From Flavobacteriaceae bacterium (GTDB taxonomy: Bacteria > Bacteroidota > Bacteroidia > Flavobacteriales > Flavobacteriaceae): a stretch of 64,000 bases of DNA. Within the stretch, counting starts at the first letter, position 1, and the number at the start of each line of letters is the position of its first letter. This document shows positions 54,575 through 63,031 of this stretch, piece by piece. A program made the translations under genes and the position numbers. Where the stretch lies: positions 1-64,000 of the forward strand of contig JAKMDI010000014.1 of the NCBI GenBank assembly GCA_022428005.1. Direction: 5' to 3'. Below the pieces are notes generated by a model. That model searched no databases, was not told the origin of the DNA, and saw only the letters and a program-made list of their open reading frames with translations.

Positions 54575-56125
54575 ATGGATAATCTCATTAAATCCACTTT
54601 ATCACTTTTATTTATAGGCTTCTCACTCTCGGGAATAGCTCAAAATAAAACCTCCGTTACTCCACAACCCTCAGCGGATGCCCCACAAATTAGCAAGCAC
54701 ATATACGGTCATTTCGCTGAACATCTAGGACGGTGTATTTATGGTGGTTTTTATGTGGGTGAAGACAGTGAAATTCCAAACCTCGACGGAGTAAGGAAAG
54801 ATATCATTGCTGCGCTAAAGGAAATGAAAATACCAAACTTAAGGTGGCCAGGCGGCTGCTTCGCAGACACCTATCATTGGAAAGACGGGGTAGGGGATAA
54901 ATCAGCAAGACCCACCATAGTCAACCAGTGGTGGGGAGGGGTTACTGAGGACAATAGTTTTGGAACTCATGATTTTCTAAACTTATGTGAAGCATTAGAG
55001 ACCGAGCCCTATATTTCAGGAAATATAGGAAGCGGAACCGTCCGAGAGTTTGCAGAGTGGATTCAATATGTAAACCATAATGGCGTGAGCCCAATGGCTG
55101 ATTTAAGAAGAAAAAATGGGCGCGAAAAACCCTGGAATGTCCGTTTTTGGGGCTTGGGAAATGAAGCCTGGGGGTGCGGTGGAAACATGACAGCAGAATT
55201 CTATTCCAATCTCTATCGTCAGTATGCCACTTACATGACCGACTGGAGTAATACCAGTGATCTGTATCGTGTAGCCTCAGGAGCCAGTGATGGAAACTAC
55301 AATTGGACTGAAGTTTTAATGAAAAATATTCCAGGAAAATTAATTGAAGCCGTTGCCCTCCACTCCTACTCGGTTATCGACTGGGGCAACAAGAGCTCTG
55401 CCACCGAATTTAGCGATACGGAGTATTTTCAGACCATGCAACGCGCCTTTAAAATGGATGAATACATTACCAAACACACCGCAATAATGGATCGGTATGA
55501 TCCCAATAAAAAGATTGACCTTATTGTAGACGAATGGGGAGGGTGGTATGATGTTGAACCTGGCACAAATCCTGGTTTTCTCTACCAACAAAATACCATG
55601 AGAGATGCTATGATAGCAGGAATGACTCTCAACATATTTAACAATCATGCCGAAAGAGTAAAAATGGCCAACCTCGCGCAAACCGTCAATGTATTGCAAG
55701 CGGTTATCCTAACAGAAGGAGAAAAATTAATTCTTACACCAACGTATCACGTTCTTAAAATGTATGCCGTGCACAAAGACGCGCAACTTATACCCCTCAA
55801 ATACGAGGCGCCTTTATTTACTAAAAATGGAGAATCCCTGCCTGCCATCAGCCTCTCTGCATCTAAAGGAAAAAACAACAAAACAAATATTTCATTGGTA
55901 AACATAGATGATACGCAAAGCCATACAATCGCTATTGAATTGAGTAAACTGAATGTGAAAAATTTTAAAGCAACCATTTTAACATCAAAGTCTTTACAAG
56001 ATCACAATGATTTTGACAACCCAGAAGTAGTAACACCAAAGCCCTTCAAAAAAATAAAGGTAAAAAATGGAGCAGCCATAATAGAATTGCCACCATTTTC
56101 GGTTGTGGTAGTGGAGGCCGATTAA
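54575..56125 (+). CDS. Alpha-L-arabinofuranosidase, GH51 family, secreted
   Basis: 516 aa with a signal peptide ending LSGIAQ. ISKHIYGHFAEHLGRCIYGG and NLRWPGGCFADTYHW are diagnostic for GH51. Acid/base Glu is in WGLGNEAWGCGG; nucleophile Glu in LIVDEWGGWYD. The C-terminal beta-sandwich (about 390-516) is intact. It removes arabinose side chains from arabinan or arabinoxylan. Stands alone, followed by a terminator and tRNA-Val. Confidence 0.95.
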   Translation: MDNLIKSTLSLLFIGFSLSGIAQNKTSVTPQPSADAPQISKHIYGHFAEHLGRCIYGGFYVGEDSEIPNLDGVRKDIIAALKEMKIPNLRWPGGCFADTYHWKDGVGDKSARPTIVNQWWGGVTEDNSFGTHDFLNLCEALETEPYISGNIGSGTVREFAEWIQYVNHNGVSPMADLRRKNGREKPWNVRFWGLGNEAWGCGGNMTAEFYSNLYRQYATYMTDWSNTSDLYRVASGASDGNYNWTEVLMKNIPGKLIEAVALHSYSVIDWGNKSSATEFSDTEYFQTMQRAFKMDEYITKHTAIMDRYDPNKKIDLIVDEWGGWYDVEPGTNPGFLYQQNTMRDAMIAGMTLNIFNNHAERVKMANLAQTVNVLQAVILTEGEKLILTPTYHVLKMYAVHKDAQLIPLKYEAPLFTKNGESLPAISLSASKGKNNKTNISLVNIDDTQSHTIAIELSKLNVKNFKATILTSKSLQDHNDFDNPEVVTPKPFKKIKVKNGAAIIELPPFSVVVVEAD

Positions 56126-56174
56126 GAAAAAAAAGTAGCGCAATACCTAAAACCCCAGCTCACATTTTAGTTAT

Positions 56175-56208
56175 AAAAAAACCTGATGGAAATCCATCAG
56201 GTTTTTTT
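56175..56208. terminator. Bidirectional terminator between GH51 gene and tRNA-Val
   Basis: AAAAAAA CCTGATGG, loop AAAT, CCATCAGG TTTTTTT: a perfect stem flanked by A and T runs, serving both the plus-strand GH51 gene and the minus-strand tRNA. Confidence 0.92.
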
Positions 56209-56215
56209 GTTGTAG

Positions 56216-56290
56216 TGGGCGCGAAGGGATTCGAACCCCTGACCCCTTGGGTGTAAACCAAGTGCTCTGAACCAACTGAGCTACGCGCCC
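56216..56290 (-). tRNA. tRNA-Val (anticodon TAC)
   Basis: 75 nt with acceptor GGGCGCG/CGCGCCC and discriminator A. Anticodon stem CTTGG/CCAAG closes the loop TTTACAC, giving anticodon TAC. D-arm TAGCTCAGTTGGTTCAGAGC and T-arm GGGGTTCGAATCCC are standard. CCA not encoded. Confidence 0.96.
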
Positions 56291-56305
56291 TATTTTTTTG
56301 CTTGG

Positions 56306-56313
56306 CAAATATA
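56306..56313 (-). promoter_or_regulatory. -7 element of the tRNA-Val promoter
   Basis: TATATTTG on the minus strand, 15 nt before the tRNA 5' end, with TTTC 19 nt upstream at the -33 position. Confidence 0.58.
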
Positions 56314-56397
56314 ACATTATTCATTTACAACAGAAATACTTTTTTTATCCTAATCCAATGTTCGATTGACCCACTTTTTGGCCTTATCTATTTTTAA

Positions 56398-57951
56398 TCA
56401 TTCAAAAAATAAAGCAGCATTGTTTTTTTGGAGGTCAAAATATAGGGTGTCCAGAAGTTCAATTTTTTTTCCTCCGATGACAAGGTTTTTAAAATTGATA
56501 CTGAGATCACTCGTTTCTGTTTCGGTATAATGCCTGTAAAACGAAAATCTTTTTGGAAAAGTTTGTTCGAATGTACAATTCTCAATCATTACATTCTGAA
56601 TTTTTCCCAAGGCTGAAGTCTCCTTATTTCTCTTGGTGATGTAAAAATTCATTCCATTCTGTTTTCGGTCTGGATAACAGTATTCTGCATAATTGTTTTT
56701 AAACAATACCTGCGAAACTAAAGCACCATCTCTTACATTGATCCCCATCACGCGATCAGATTCAATAATTTCATTGTCTTGAAAAACAATATTTTGCATG
56801 AGCGCACATCGGGTCTCTGTTCCTATCTTTAAACCTGTTTTCTTGGTTAAAAACACATTTCCCTTTACAGTTATTCTGTCGACATTAGGAACCTCGCCAC
56901 CTTGGCTTCCCACGCCAGTGCATTTGATGGCCACTGCATCATCTCCAGCCCATCCAAAACAGTTTTCGATCCTCACATCAGAAGAACTATCGGGATCCCA
57001 CCCGTCCAAACTGCCGAGGTATTCATTTTCTACTGGGTTGTTCATTAATTTGCAATAACGAAAACTAACGTCTTGAGCATTTAGTATATGGGTATTCCAT
57101 CGTGCAGCATCCTTGAGTATCACTCCTTCAAATTTTATTTTCTTAGAGCGGTTGATTAAAATCAACCTCATACCACTAAATATTTTCGATTGCTGTTGAT
57201 GTGACAGGCCTACCATTTTTGTTCCGTTCCCATCCAGTATTCCCAAGCCAGATATAGATAAATTTTCGACCCCTTCTATTCTCAGAAAGCAGTTGATTTT
57301 TGTTTCACTATCTGAAATATAGCTTTCAAGAGCAGTGTCATCTGCCAGTAATCTTGCGTTTTTACTCAGGTGAATACGGCTGTTACTTCTAAAATCAAGT
57401 TTAAAAGATTTATAAATCCCAGGAGGGAAATAAAGGGCTTTATTACTTCCCGAAATATCATCCAGCGCCGCTTGTATTTTTACGGTCTCGTTTATCTCTC
57501 CCGTATTATCAACACCATAGGACTCCACAATGTCTACCCGCTCCTCAGGAAGAACCTCAGGGACTTCAAACAGAAGTACCAGACGTTTTGTAAAATCTTG
57601 GTTTTGTTTAAATCGGATGACCACATACCCCAAACGATCGAAATCAAAAGACAACTGATTCCCCGATTTGATGCCTTCAATTTTATACCGTTTCGGAGAA
57701 ATTGACCAATCATTGTCTTGGAAATCAAAGCCGTTTGTCGTGATTTTAACCGAAAGGGATTCTCCGCGGTAGGGTATTCTTGCGAATTTGTAGGTTGACA
57801 GCCCTAAGGCTTGTGGGAGGTCGTTTTGTTCAAAAACTTGAATTTTTTCTCCAGAGACTGAAACCTCAAATGACTGGGCACTTAATTTTGTCAATAACAA
57901 AAAGAAAAAAAACACAAAAGAGTAAAACTGAATTTTTTTTTTAGAGTACAA
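56398..57951 (-). CDS. GH28-like (polygalacturonase fold) secreted protein
   Basis: About 517 aa. A signal peptide (FVFFFFLLLTKLSAQ) precedes an N-terminal beta domain, then a right-handed beta helix. The GH28 motifs SLDGWDPDSSSDVRIENC and WAGDDAVAIKCTG supply the three catalytic Asp. The usual GHGxSxGS motif reads KKTGLKIGTE, without its His, and the RxK motif reads MGINVRDG. So pectin-type hydrolysis is likely but the exact activity may differ. The start is TTG (57951 or 57975), overlapping the upstream gene. Confidence 0.85.
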   Translation of the reverse strand: MYSKKKIQFYSFVFFFFLLLTKLSAQSFEVSVSGEKIQVFEQNDLPQALGLSTYKFARIPYRGESLSVKITTNGFDFQDNDWSISPKRYKIEGIKSGNQLSFDFDRLGYVVIRFKQNQDFTKRLVLLFEVPEVLPEERVDIVESYGVDNTGEINETVKIQAALDDISGSNKALYFPPGIYKSFKLDFRSNSRIHLSKNARLLADDTALESYISDSETKINCFLRIEGVENLSISGLGILDGNGTKMVGLSHQQQSKIFSGMRLILINRSKKIKFEGVILKDAARWNTHILNAQDVSFRYCKLMNNPVENEYLGSLDGWDPDSSSDVRIENCFGWAGDDAVAIKCTGVGSQGGEVPNVDRITVKGNVFLTKKTGLKIGTETRCALMQNIVFQDNEIIESDRVMGINVRDGALVSQVLFKNNYAEYCYPDRKQNGMNFYITKRNKETSALGKIQNVMIENCTFEQTFPKRFSFYRHYTETETSDLSINFKNLVIGGKKIELLDTLYFDLQKNNAALFFE

Positions 57952-58486
57952 ATTCTTTGTGATAAAGCTTTTCAACTACATGCGTGGGTTTGCCTATGTA
58001 TTCTGTAAAATAGGTTTTTTCAACCTCTCGATCACAGTCGTGAACCAACAGATTCCTTGTTTTGAGTTGCGCAGCGGAAAAAATACTTTGCATGCGACCC
58101 GGAACTTTATCGTTATATCCTCTGGGACCATCTACAAAAACAACATCCCAAACCGTATTCTTAACAAAATCGGGCAATCGCATTTGCAATTTGTGATCTT
58201 GACCTAACAACTCTTTCCATTGCCTGCGCCTAGTGCGGTAATTAACTTTGACAATGTTTATTTCCGGCGTGATTTTTCTACTGAATCTGATCCATTTTCT
58301 TACATCTTCACAAAAAACAGTGTTTCCATTCTTATTCAATGTCATCCAGAGATTACTGTCTTTTCCTACGCTAAAAACAAGAAGGTTTACAGGAGCATAT
58401 TTTTCTATTAACGCGCCGAGGTACCTGTACTCATTTAAAGAACCATTCCCGGGGTTTGTCTTGACCAGCTCCTCATATAAATCCAT
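57941..58486 (-). CDS. DUF579 / glucuronoxylan 4-O-methyltransferase-like protein
   Basis: 181 aa from ATG 58486 (MDLYEELVKTNPGNGS); track start is a TTG. NLLVFSVGKDSNLWMTLN, TVFCEDVRKWI, WDVVFVDGPRGYNDKVPGRM, and LVHDCDREVEKTYFTEYIG resemble the plant DUF579 (GXM/IRX15) SAM-dependent methyltransferase core. In plants these methylate glucuronic acid on xylan. No membrane anchor here. It overlaps the GH28-like gene and follows folC by 35 nt. Substrate in this bacterium is unknown. Confidence 0.72.
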   Translation of the reverse strand: MDLYEELVKTNPGNGSLNEYRYLGALIEKYAPVNLLVFSVGKDSNLWMTLNKNGNTVFCEDVRKWIRFSRKITPEINIVKVNYRTRRRQWKELLGQDHKLQMRLPDFVKNTVWDVVFVDGPRGYNDKVPGRMQSIFSAAQLKTRNLLVHDCDREVEKTYFTEYIGKPTHVVEKLYHKEFVL

Positions 58487-58521
58487 ACAAATCAATAATT
58501 ATAATTACCAAATATAAAACA

Positions 58522-59727
58522 TTAAACAACCTCTGCCACCACAAAAGTGCTCCCACCTACATAAATAAAGTCTCCCGTTCCTGCAATCGATTGCGCATTT
58601 GACAGAGCCTCAACAACAGAGGAAAAGGTTTTAAATTTTAAATTCATCTTTTTAGCGATCTCTTCCAACTTTATTACTGGAAACGCTCTTGGAATATCAG
58701 GAGCTGCAAAATAAAAAAGAGCCTCGGCTGGAAACAACTGCAGTAATTGCCTAACTGCCTTGTCATTGACAAAACCCAATACCAAGTGGAGCCGATCGTA
58801 GTTTTCTGCCTTTATTTGTGGAATAACATAGTTGAGACCCTCTTTGTTGTGGGCAACATCTGCTATGGTCAGTGGGCTTGTGTTCATCACTTGCCAGCGG
58901 CCCCGAATTCCAGTATTGGGGACCACCTTTTTTAAACCCATTTGAATGGTTGATAAAGGGAGCTGAAGTGCACGAAGTGCAACAACAGCTGTCTGTATGT
59001 TTTTTAACTGATAGGCTCCCTTAAGGTCCGAATTCATAGGAACAGCTTTTTGCTGATCTGCAAAAATTATTGGGCAATTCAAACGCTCTGCTATTTCCTC
59101 AAACACACTTAGGGTTTCCTTTTGCGTCTCACCGATAACGACTGGAATTTCAGGTTTAATGATACCCGCCTTCTCTTTTGCAATTGCTGGCAAAGTATCA
59201 CCTAAAAACTGCGTGTGATCAAAGCCAATATTGGTGATTACAGAGAGTTCTGGGTGAATCAAATTGGTGCCGTCTAAACGGCCTCCCATCCCCACTTCAA
59301 TCACAGCAAAATCTACTTTTTTATCATAAAAATACTTAAACGCCAAACCGACGGTCATTTCAAAAAAAGAAAGTCCATTGGCCTCAAAATAGGTCCGATG
59401 ACCAGTCACAAACGATGTGATGTATTGCTTGTCGATTAGCTTTCCATTAATTTTAATTCGTTCTCTAAAATCTGTGAGGTGGGGAGAGGTGTAGAGACCT
59501 ACGCGGTACCCCGCCTCTTGTAACACCGAAGCGATCATGTGAGCGGTGGAGCCCTTTCCATTGGTCCCTGCAATGTGCACCGTTTTGATTTTATTTTCAG
59601 GGTGATTTAAATGAGCACAGAAGGCTTCCATTCTCGAGAGATCAGGGCGATAGGCTTGACTTCCCTTTTGCTGGTACATCGGAAGTTGGGACAGCATCCA
59701 ACGCAAAATCTCTTCGTATTTTTTCAA
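58522..59727 (-). CDS. folC: Bifunctional dihydrofolate/folylpolyglutamate synthase
   Basis: 401 aa, Mur-ligase fold. P-loop VHIAGTNGKGSTAHMIASVL, GLYTSPHLTDFRERIKING, EVGMGGRLDGTN, and the C-terminal DVAHNKEG are all canonical. It adds glutamate to folates. The start is TTG directly after the tonB stop (TAATTG), so it is probably translated by coupling with tonB. Confidence 0.96.
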   Translation of the reverse strand: MKKYEEILRWMLSQLPMYQQKGSQAYRPDLSRMEAFCAHLNHPENKIKTVHIAGTNGKGSTAHMIASVLQEAGYRVGLYTSPHLTDFRERIKINGKLIDKQYITSFVTGHRTYFEANGLSFFEMTVGLAFKYFYDKKVDFAVIEVGMGGRLDGTNLIHPELSVITNIGFDHTQFLGDTLPAIAKEKAGIIKPEIPVVIGETQKETLSVFEEIAERLNCPIIFADQQKAVPMNSDLKGAYQLKNIQTAVVALRALQLPLSTIQMGLKKVVPNTGIRGRWQVMNTSPLTIADVAHNKEGLNYVIPQIKAENYDRLHLVLGFVNDKAVRQLLQLFPAEALFYFAAPDIPRAFPVIKLEEIAKKMNLKFKTFSSVVEALSNAQSIAGTGDFIYVGGSTFVVAEVV

Positions 59728-60549
59728 TTATTCCCCCAATTTAAACTGGATTACCACAAAGCCTACTTGCAAGGCGGGTGCTTTTGTGTCGGAATACCAC
59801 TTGTGGAGCAGCGCTGTTTCCTTCGCTGGCTTCAGTAAGCATGGATGGGTATTAGTCGACCCTTTAACCCCCGGCTCTGCTTGGATTACATCCCCTTTTC
59901 TGTCTACTGTAATTCTGACTACAACCACCCCCTCCTGATTGCACTCTTGCACTACTTTTCCGCGAGACTCCAGTCGGCGTCCATTGAGTCCGAAACCTTT
60001 CCCCATTCCGCCAGGTCCTGCCAAATTAAAGTAAGTGTTGGCATAGGGATTCCCTTCTATTTTTCCTTTGTCGCCTGCTACCCTATCATCACCCTCTCCC
60101 TGGTCCGTTTCCTTTTCTTGAAGTTGTTTTTGATTTACCAAATTGGAGAGTATGTTTTTGGTAGATTCATCCACTTTGGGTTTAGGGGGAGTTACTTTTT
60201 CAATTACCTTCTTTATAGGAGGGGGATTTTTTTTTGGTTCCTCTGAAGGAACAGCAACATCACTTTGCTCCTGGGTAACTGTTTTGGGCGCTGCATTATC
60301 TTTTGTTACCGCTTTTGGGGGCGCTTTTTTAGGGGCGGGCTGAGGAGTAGATTTTGTGTCTTCGGTTTTTTGAGGAGGTGTTTTACCACTGCCCTGGGCT
60401 GTGGTACCAAAGTTGATCTCCATTCCAAATGTAATGGGAGGATCGTAGTATTTCATACCCAATAGAAAAAACAATAAGATCAACAAAGTTGCGATTACAG
60501 TTGTAATTACAGCGGATTTTTTTTCGTGAGGAGTGTTAAAATATTTCAT
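59728..60549 (-). CDS. tonB: Energy transducer TonB
   Basis: 273 aa. One N-terminal membrane helix (AVITTVIATLLILLFFLLGM), a long Pro/Lys-rich periplasmic linker (TPQPAPKKAPPKAVTKDNA), and a C-terminal domain with NGRRLESRGKVVQECNQEGVVVVRITVDRKGDV. It links the ExbBD proton channel to outer-membrane receptors. Its start overlaps exbD by 4 nt. Confidence 0.92.
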   Translation of the reverse strand: MKYFNTPHEKKSAVITTVIATLLILLFFLLGMKYYDPPITFGMEINFGTTAQGSGKTPPQKTEDTKSTPQPAPKKAPPKAVTKDNAAPKTVTQEQSDVAVPSEEPKKNPPPIKKVIEKVTPPKPKVDESTKNILSNLVNQKQLQEKETDQGEGDDRVAGDKGKIEGNPYANTYFNLAGPGGMGKGFGLNGRRLESRGKVVQECNQEGVVVVRITVDRKGDVIQAEPGVKGSTNTHPCLLKPAKETALLHKWYSDTKAPALQVGFVVIQFKLGE

Positions 60550-60941
60550 GGTGCATCTACCGCCAAAACCACTTTAATACTATTCTGATTGGCAATATTC
60601 ATCACATATACCACTTCGTCTATGGAAACCTTTTCCTCGGCTCTTAATACGATGGCGGGAGCAGCGGAACCCGCTAAGGCAGTAATCAATTCCTCCGCAA
60701 TTCGGTTTTTGGAAATCTGTTTTGAGTCTATAAAAAATTGGGAGCGGTTGTTGATGGTTATGGAAACCGAGCTCCTATTTTCCGTTTTTCCTTTGGCTCG
60801 GGGCAGTTTAACATCGATGGTATCCAAATTTTTAGCCAAAGTGGAAGCGATCATAAAAAAAATCAACAAAAGAAAAACGATATCCGTCATGGAGGACATG
60901 CTGAACTCGGGCGTTATTTTATTTCTTCCTTTGAGATTCAT
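60546..60941 (-). CDS. exbD: Biopolymer transport protein ExbD
   Basis: 131 aa, one membrane helix with the proton-carrying Asp in FSMSSMTDIVFLLLIFFMIAS, then a periplasmic domain (TIDVKLPRAKGKTENRSSVSITINN). Normal size. Its ATG directly follows the exbB stop codon. Confidence 0.95.
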   Translation of the reverse strand: MNLKGRNKITPEFSMSSMTDIVFLLLIFFMIASTLAKNLDTIDVKLPRAKGKTENRSSVSITINNRSQFFIDSKQISKNRIAEELITALAGSAAPAIVLRAEEKVSIDEVVYVMNIANQNSIKVVLAVDAP

Positions 60942-61610
60942 TTACGCAGGTTCATTCAAAAGGTCAAAAAATTCCAAGGAGGTAGACTCCATTTGGTAAA
61001 CTACCTTATTTGTTTTTACCACCAAATGATTATAGGTGATGTATCCTACAATCCCGACAATCAGGCCAGCAACCGTGGTCGTCATGGCAGTGTAAAGGCC
61101 ATTGGACAACAGCTGCATGTCGATGTTCCCTCCAGCATTGGAAATTTCAAAAATGGAGATAATCATACCGATTACCGTCCCCAAGAAACCTATCATGGGG
61201 GCCGCACCCGATATGGTTGCCAAAATACTGACATTTTTTTCTAATTTGTAAACCTCAAGTCGGCCCGCATTTTCAACTGTTGTACTGATGTCCTCCAAAG
61301 GTCTGCCAATACGAGACAAGCCCTTTGCAATCAGTCGTGCTACTGGTTTGTTTTCGCTAAAACACAAGGCCTGTGCTCCATCAATTTTATCATTCAATAC
61401 ATAAGTTTTTATTTGGGCCATAAAATTGGAACTGATTTTTGACGCCGATTTGATGGCAAACAGACGTTCAAAATAGATGTAAATAACAATAATCAACAAA
61501 AAGAAAAGTAAACCGATGATGATCTGCCCCCCCAAACCTCCGTCTTGAATTAACGCAATAAGCGATAGGGTTTTTTCTTCTTGCAGTGGAGTGTCTTGGA
61601 TTAAAATCAT
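60942..61610 (-). CDS. exbB: MotA/TolQ/ExbB proton channel protein
   Basis: 222 aa, three membrane segments. The conserved channel helices are visible: GGLGGQIIIGLLFFLLIIVIYIYFERL, ISGAAPMIGFLGTVIGMIISI, and LYTAMTTTVAGLIVGIVGYI, with the Thr residues that line the proton path. Start of the exbB-exbD-tonB-folC operon, 49 nt after nhaD. Confidence 0.95.
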   Translation of the reverse strand: MILIQDTPLQEEKTLSLIALIQDGGLGGQIIIGLLFFLLIIVIYIYFERLFAIKSASKISSNFMAQIKTYVLNDKIDGAQALCFSENKPVARLIAKGLSRIGRPLEDISTTVENAGRLEVYKLEKNVSILATISGAAPMIGFLGTVIGMIISIFEISNAGGNIDMQLLSNGLYTAMTTTVAGLIVGIVGYITYNHLVVKTNKVVYQMESTSLEFFDLLNEPA

Positions 61611-61659
61611 CGCATCTATTTATTATTAGAACGATTTGGAGTTAAAAAAATTTTACGTT

Positions 61660-62988
61660 TTAAAAAATAAATTTTCGCATCAATATAAAGGCAATTGATC
61701 CGACGAAAAATCCTACAAAAGCCAACCAAGAAATTTTTTTGAGATACCAGAAGAAATTAATTTTTTCCATCCCCATAGCCACTACGCCTGCCGCTGAACC
61801 AATGATCAACATACTCCCTCCTGTTCCTGCGGAAAAGGCTATAAAATGCCATAAAGGATCGTCTGTTAATTCAGAAAACATCCCCATACTGGCGGCTACC
61901 AGGGGAACATTATCAATGATGGCTGAGGCCATACCCAACAAGATCACCACAACATCTGAATTAGGGACAACAACCGTGATGAGGTCAGCAAATTCAAACA
62001 ACATGCCCAAGGACTCCAGTGCGGCCACGGCCAGTAAAATCCCTAAGAAAAAGAGAATACTTGGCAGCTCGATCTTGGACAAGGAGCTGTGCACTGCACT
62101 GTGATCAGAACTGCTGTCGTGATCCTTATCAATGGAACTCATACTGAATTTCGCACTGCTGTAATATTCAGCAAAAGTGGCGACAACAGCCAGGGAAAGC
62201 ATCATCCCAATGTAGGGGGGCAAATGGGTCAAAGTCTTAAATACAGGAACAAAAACAATGGCAGAAAGACCAATGTAAAGCATGGTGGGACCATACGTAT
62301 TTATTTTGCTTTCTTCGTCGTCTATGGCTTCGGCTAGGTCACCCTTAAAAGCGGGTAAATACGATGCCAAGAGCACTGGCACAAGCATACACAATAGGGA
62401 GGGTAGTAGTAAAAATTGAATCAATTTAAAAGTAGTTACCTTGTCCCCTATCCACAGCATGGTGGTGGTGACATCTCCGATTGGAGACCAGGCTCCACCC
62501 GCATTTGCGGCAATTATAATAAGCCCCGAAAACCACAATCTTGTATCGCGATTTTTAATTACTTTTTGCAAAATTGTAATCAATACGATGGTTGCCGTTA
62601 GGTTGTCAATTATAGCGGACAAAACAAAAGCTAAAATGGAAAAAATAACCAACAGCCCTTTTTTAGATCTTGTTTTTATAAAACCTTTTATAGTGGCAAA
62701 ACCGTTGAAATAATCAATGATTTCAACTATGGTCATTGCGCCGACTAAGAAAATTATTATCTCTGCAGTTTTACCCAAGTGGTGCAATAAAATTTCGTCT
62801 ATATGCGAGGGTTTTAGTGCTTTATTGAGGGTGTCTACTTCAAAAACAGGCAAGTGATTTATTGAAATTAATCCCCAAAGCAAAGCCATCATGATCAATG
62901 CAGGAATTAATTTGTCAATTTTTAAAGTGTGTTCTAAAGTTATGGCAAGATAGCCCAGCACAAAAATGCTGATAAGGGTAATTTCCAT
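61660..62988 (-). CDS. nhaD: Na+/H+ antiporter NhaD
   Basis: 442 aa, about twelve membrane segments, ArsB/NhaD superfamily. Visible NhaD-type segments are IIFLVGAMTIVEIIDYFNGF, LSAIIDNLTATIVLITIL, IAANAGGAWSPIGDVTTTMLWI, ASAIIDNVPLVAASMGMF and FSAGTGGSMLIIGSAAGVVAMGM. It exports Na+ using the proton gradient, which complements the Na+ pumping NQR at the other end of the window. Single gene between anmK and exbB. Confidence 0.94.
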   Translation of the reverse strand: MEITLISIFVLGYLAITLEHTLKIDKLIPALIMMALLWGLISINHLPVFEVDTLNKALKPSHIDEILLHHLGKTAEIIIFLVGAMTIVEIIDYFNGFATIKGFIKTRSKKGLLVIFSILAFVLSAIIDNLTATIVLITILQKVIKNRDTRLWFSGLIIIAANAGGAWSPIGDVTTTMLWIGDKVTTFKLIQFLLLPSLLCMLVPVLLASYLPAFKGDLAEAIDDEESKINTYGPTMLYIGLSAIVFVPVFKTLTHLPPYIGMMLSLAVVATFAEYYSSAKFSMSSIDKDHDSSSDHSAVHSSLSKIELPSILFFLGILLAVAALESLGMLFEFADLITVVVPNSDVVVILLGMASAIIDNVPLVAASMGMFSELTDDPLWHFIAFSAGTGGSMLIIGSAAGVVAMGMEKINFFWYLKKISWLAFVGFFVGSIAFILMRKFIF

Positions 62989-63031
62989 TAGTTTGTTTTT
63001 TTTCTAAAACCGGTTCAATGTAAAAATTATC

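Noticed and set aside
60142-60465. Plus-strand ORFs rich in Phe/Gly opposite tonB
   Set aside because: Antisense readings of the Pro/Lys-rich TonB linker.
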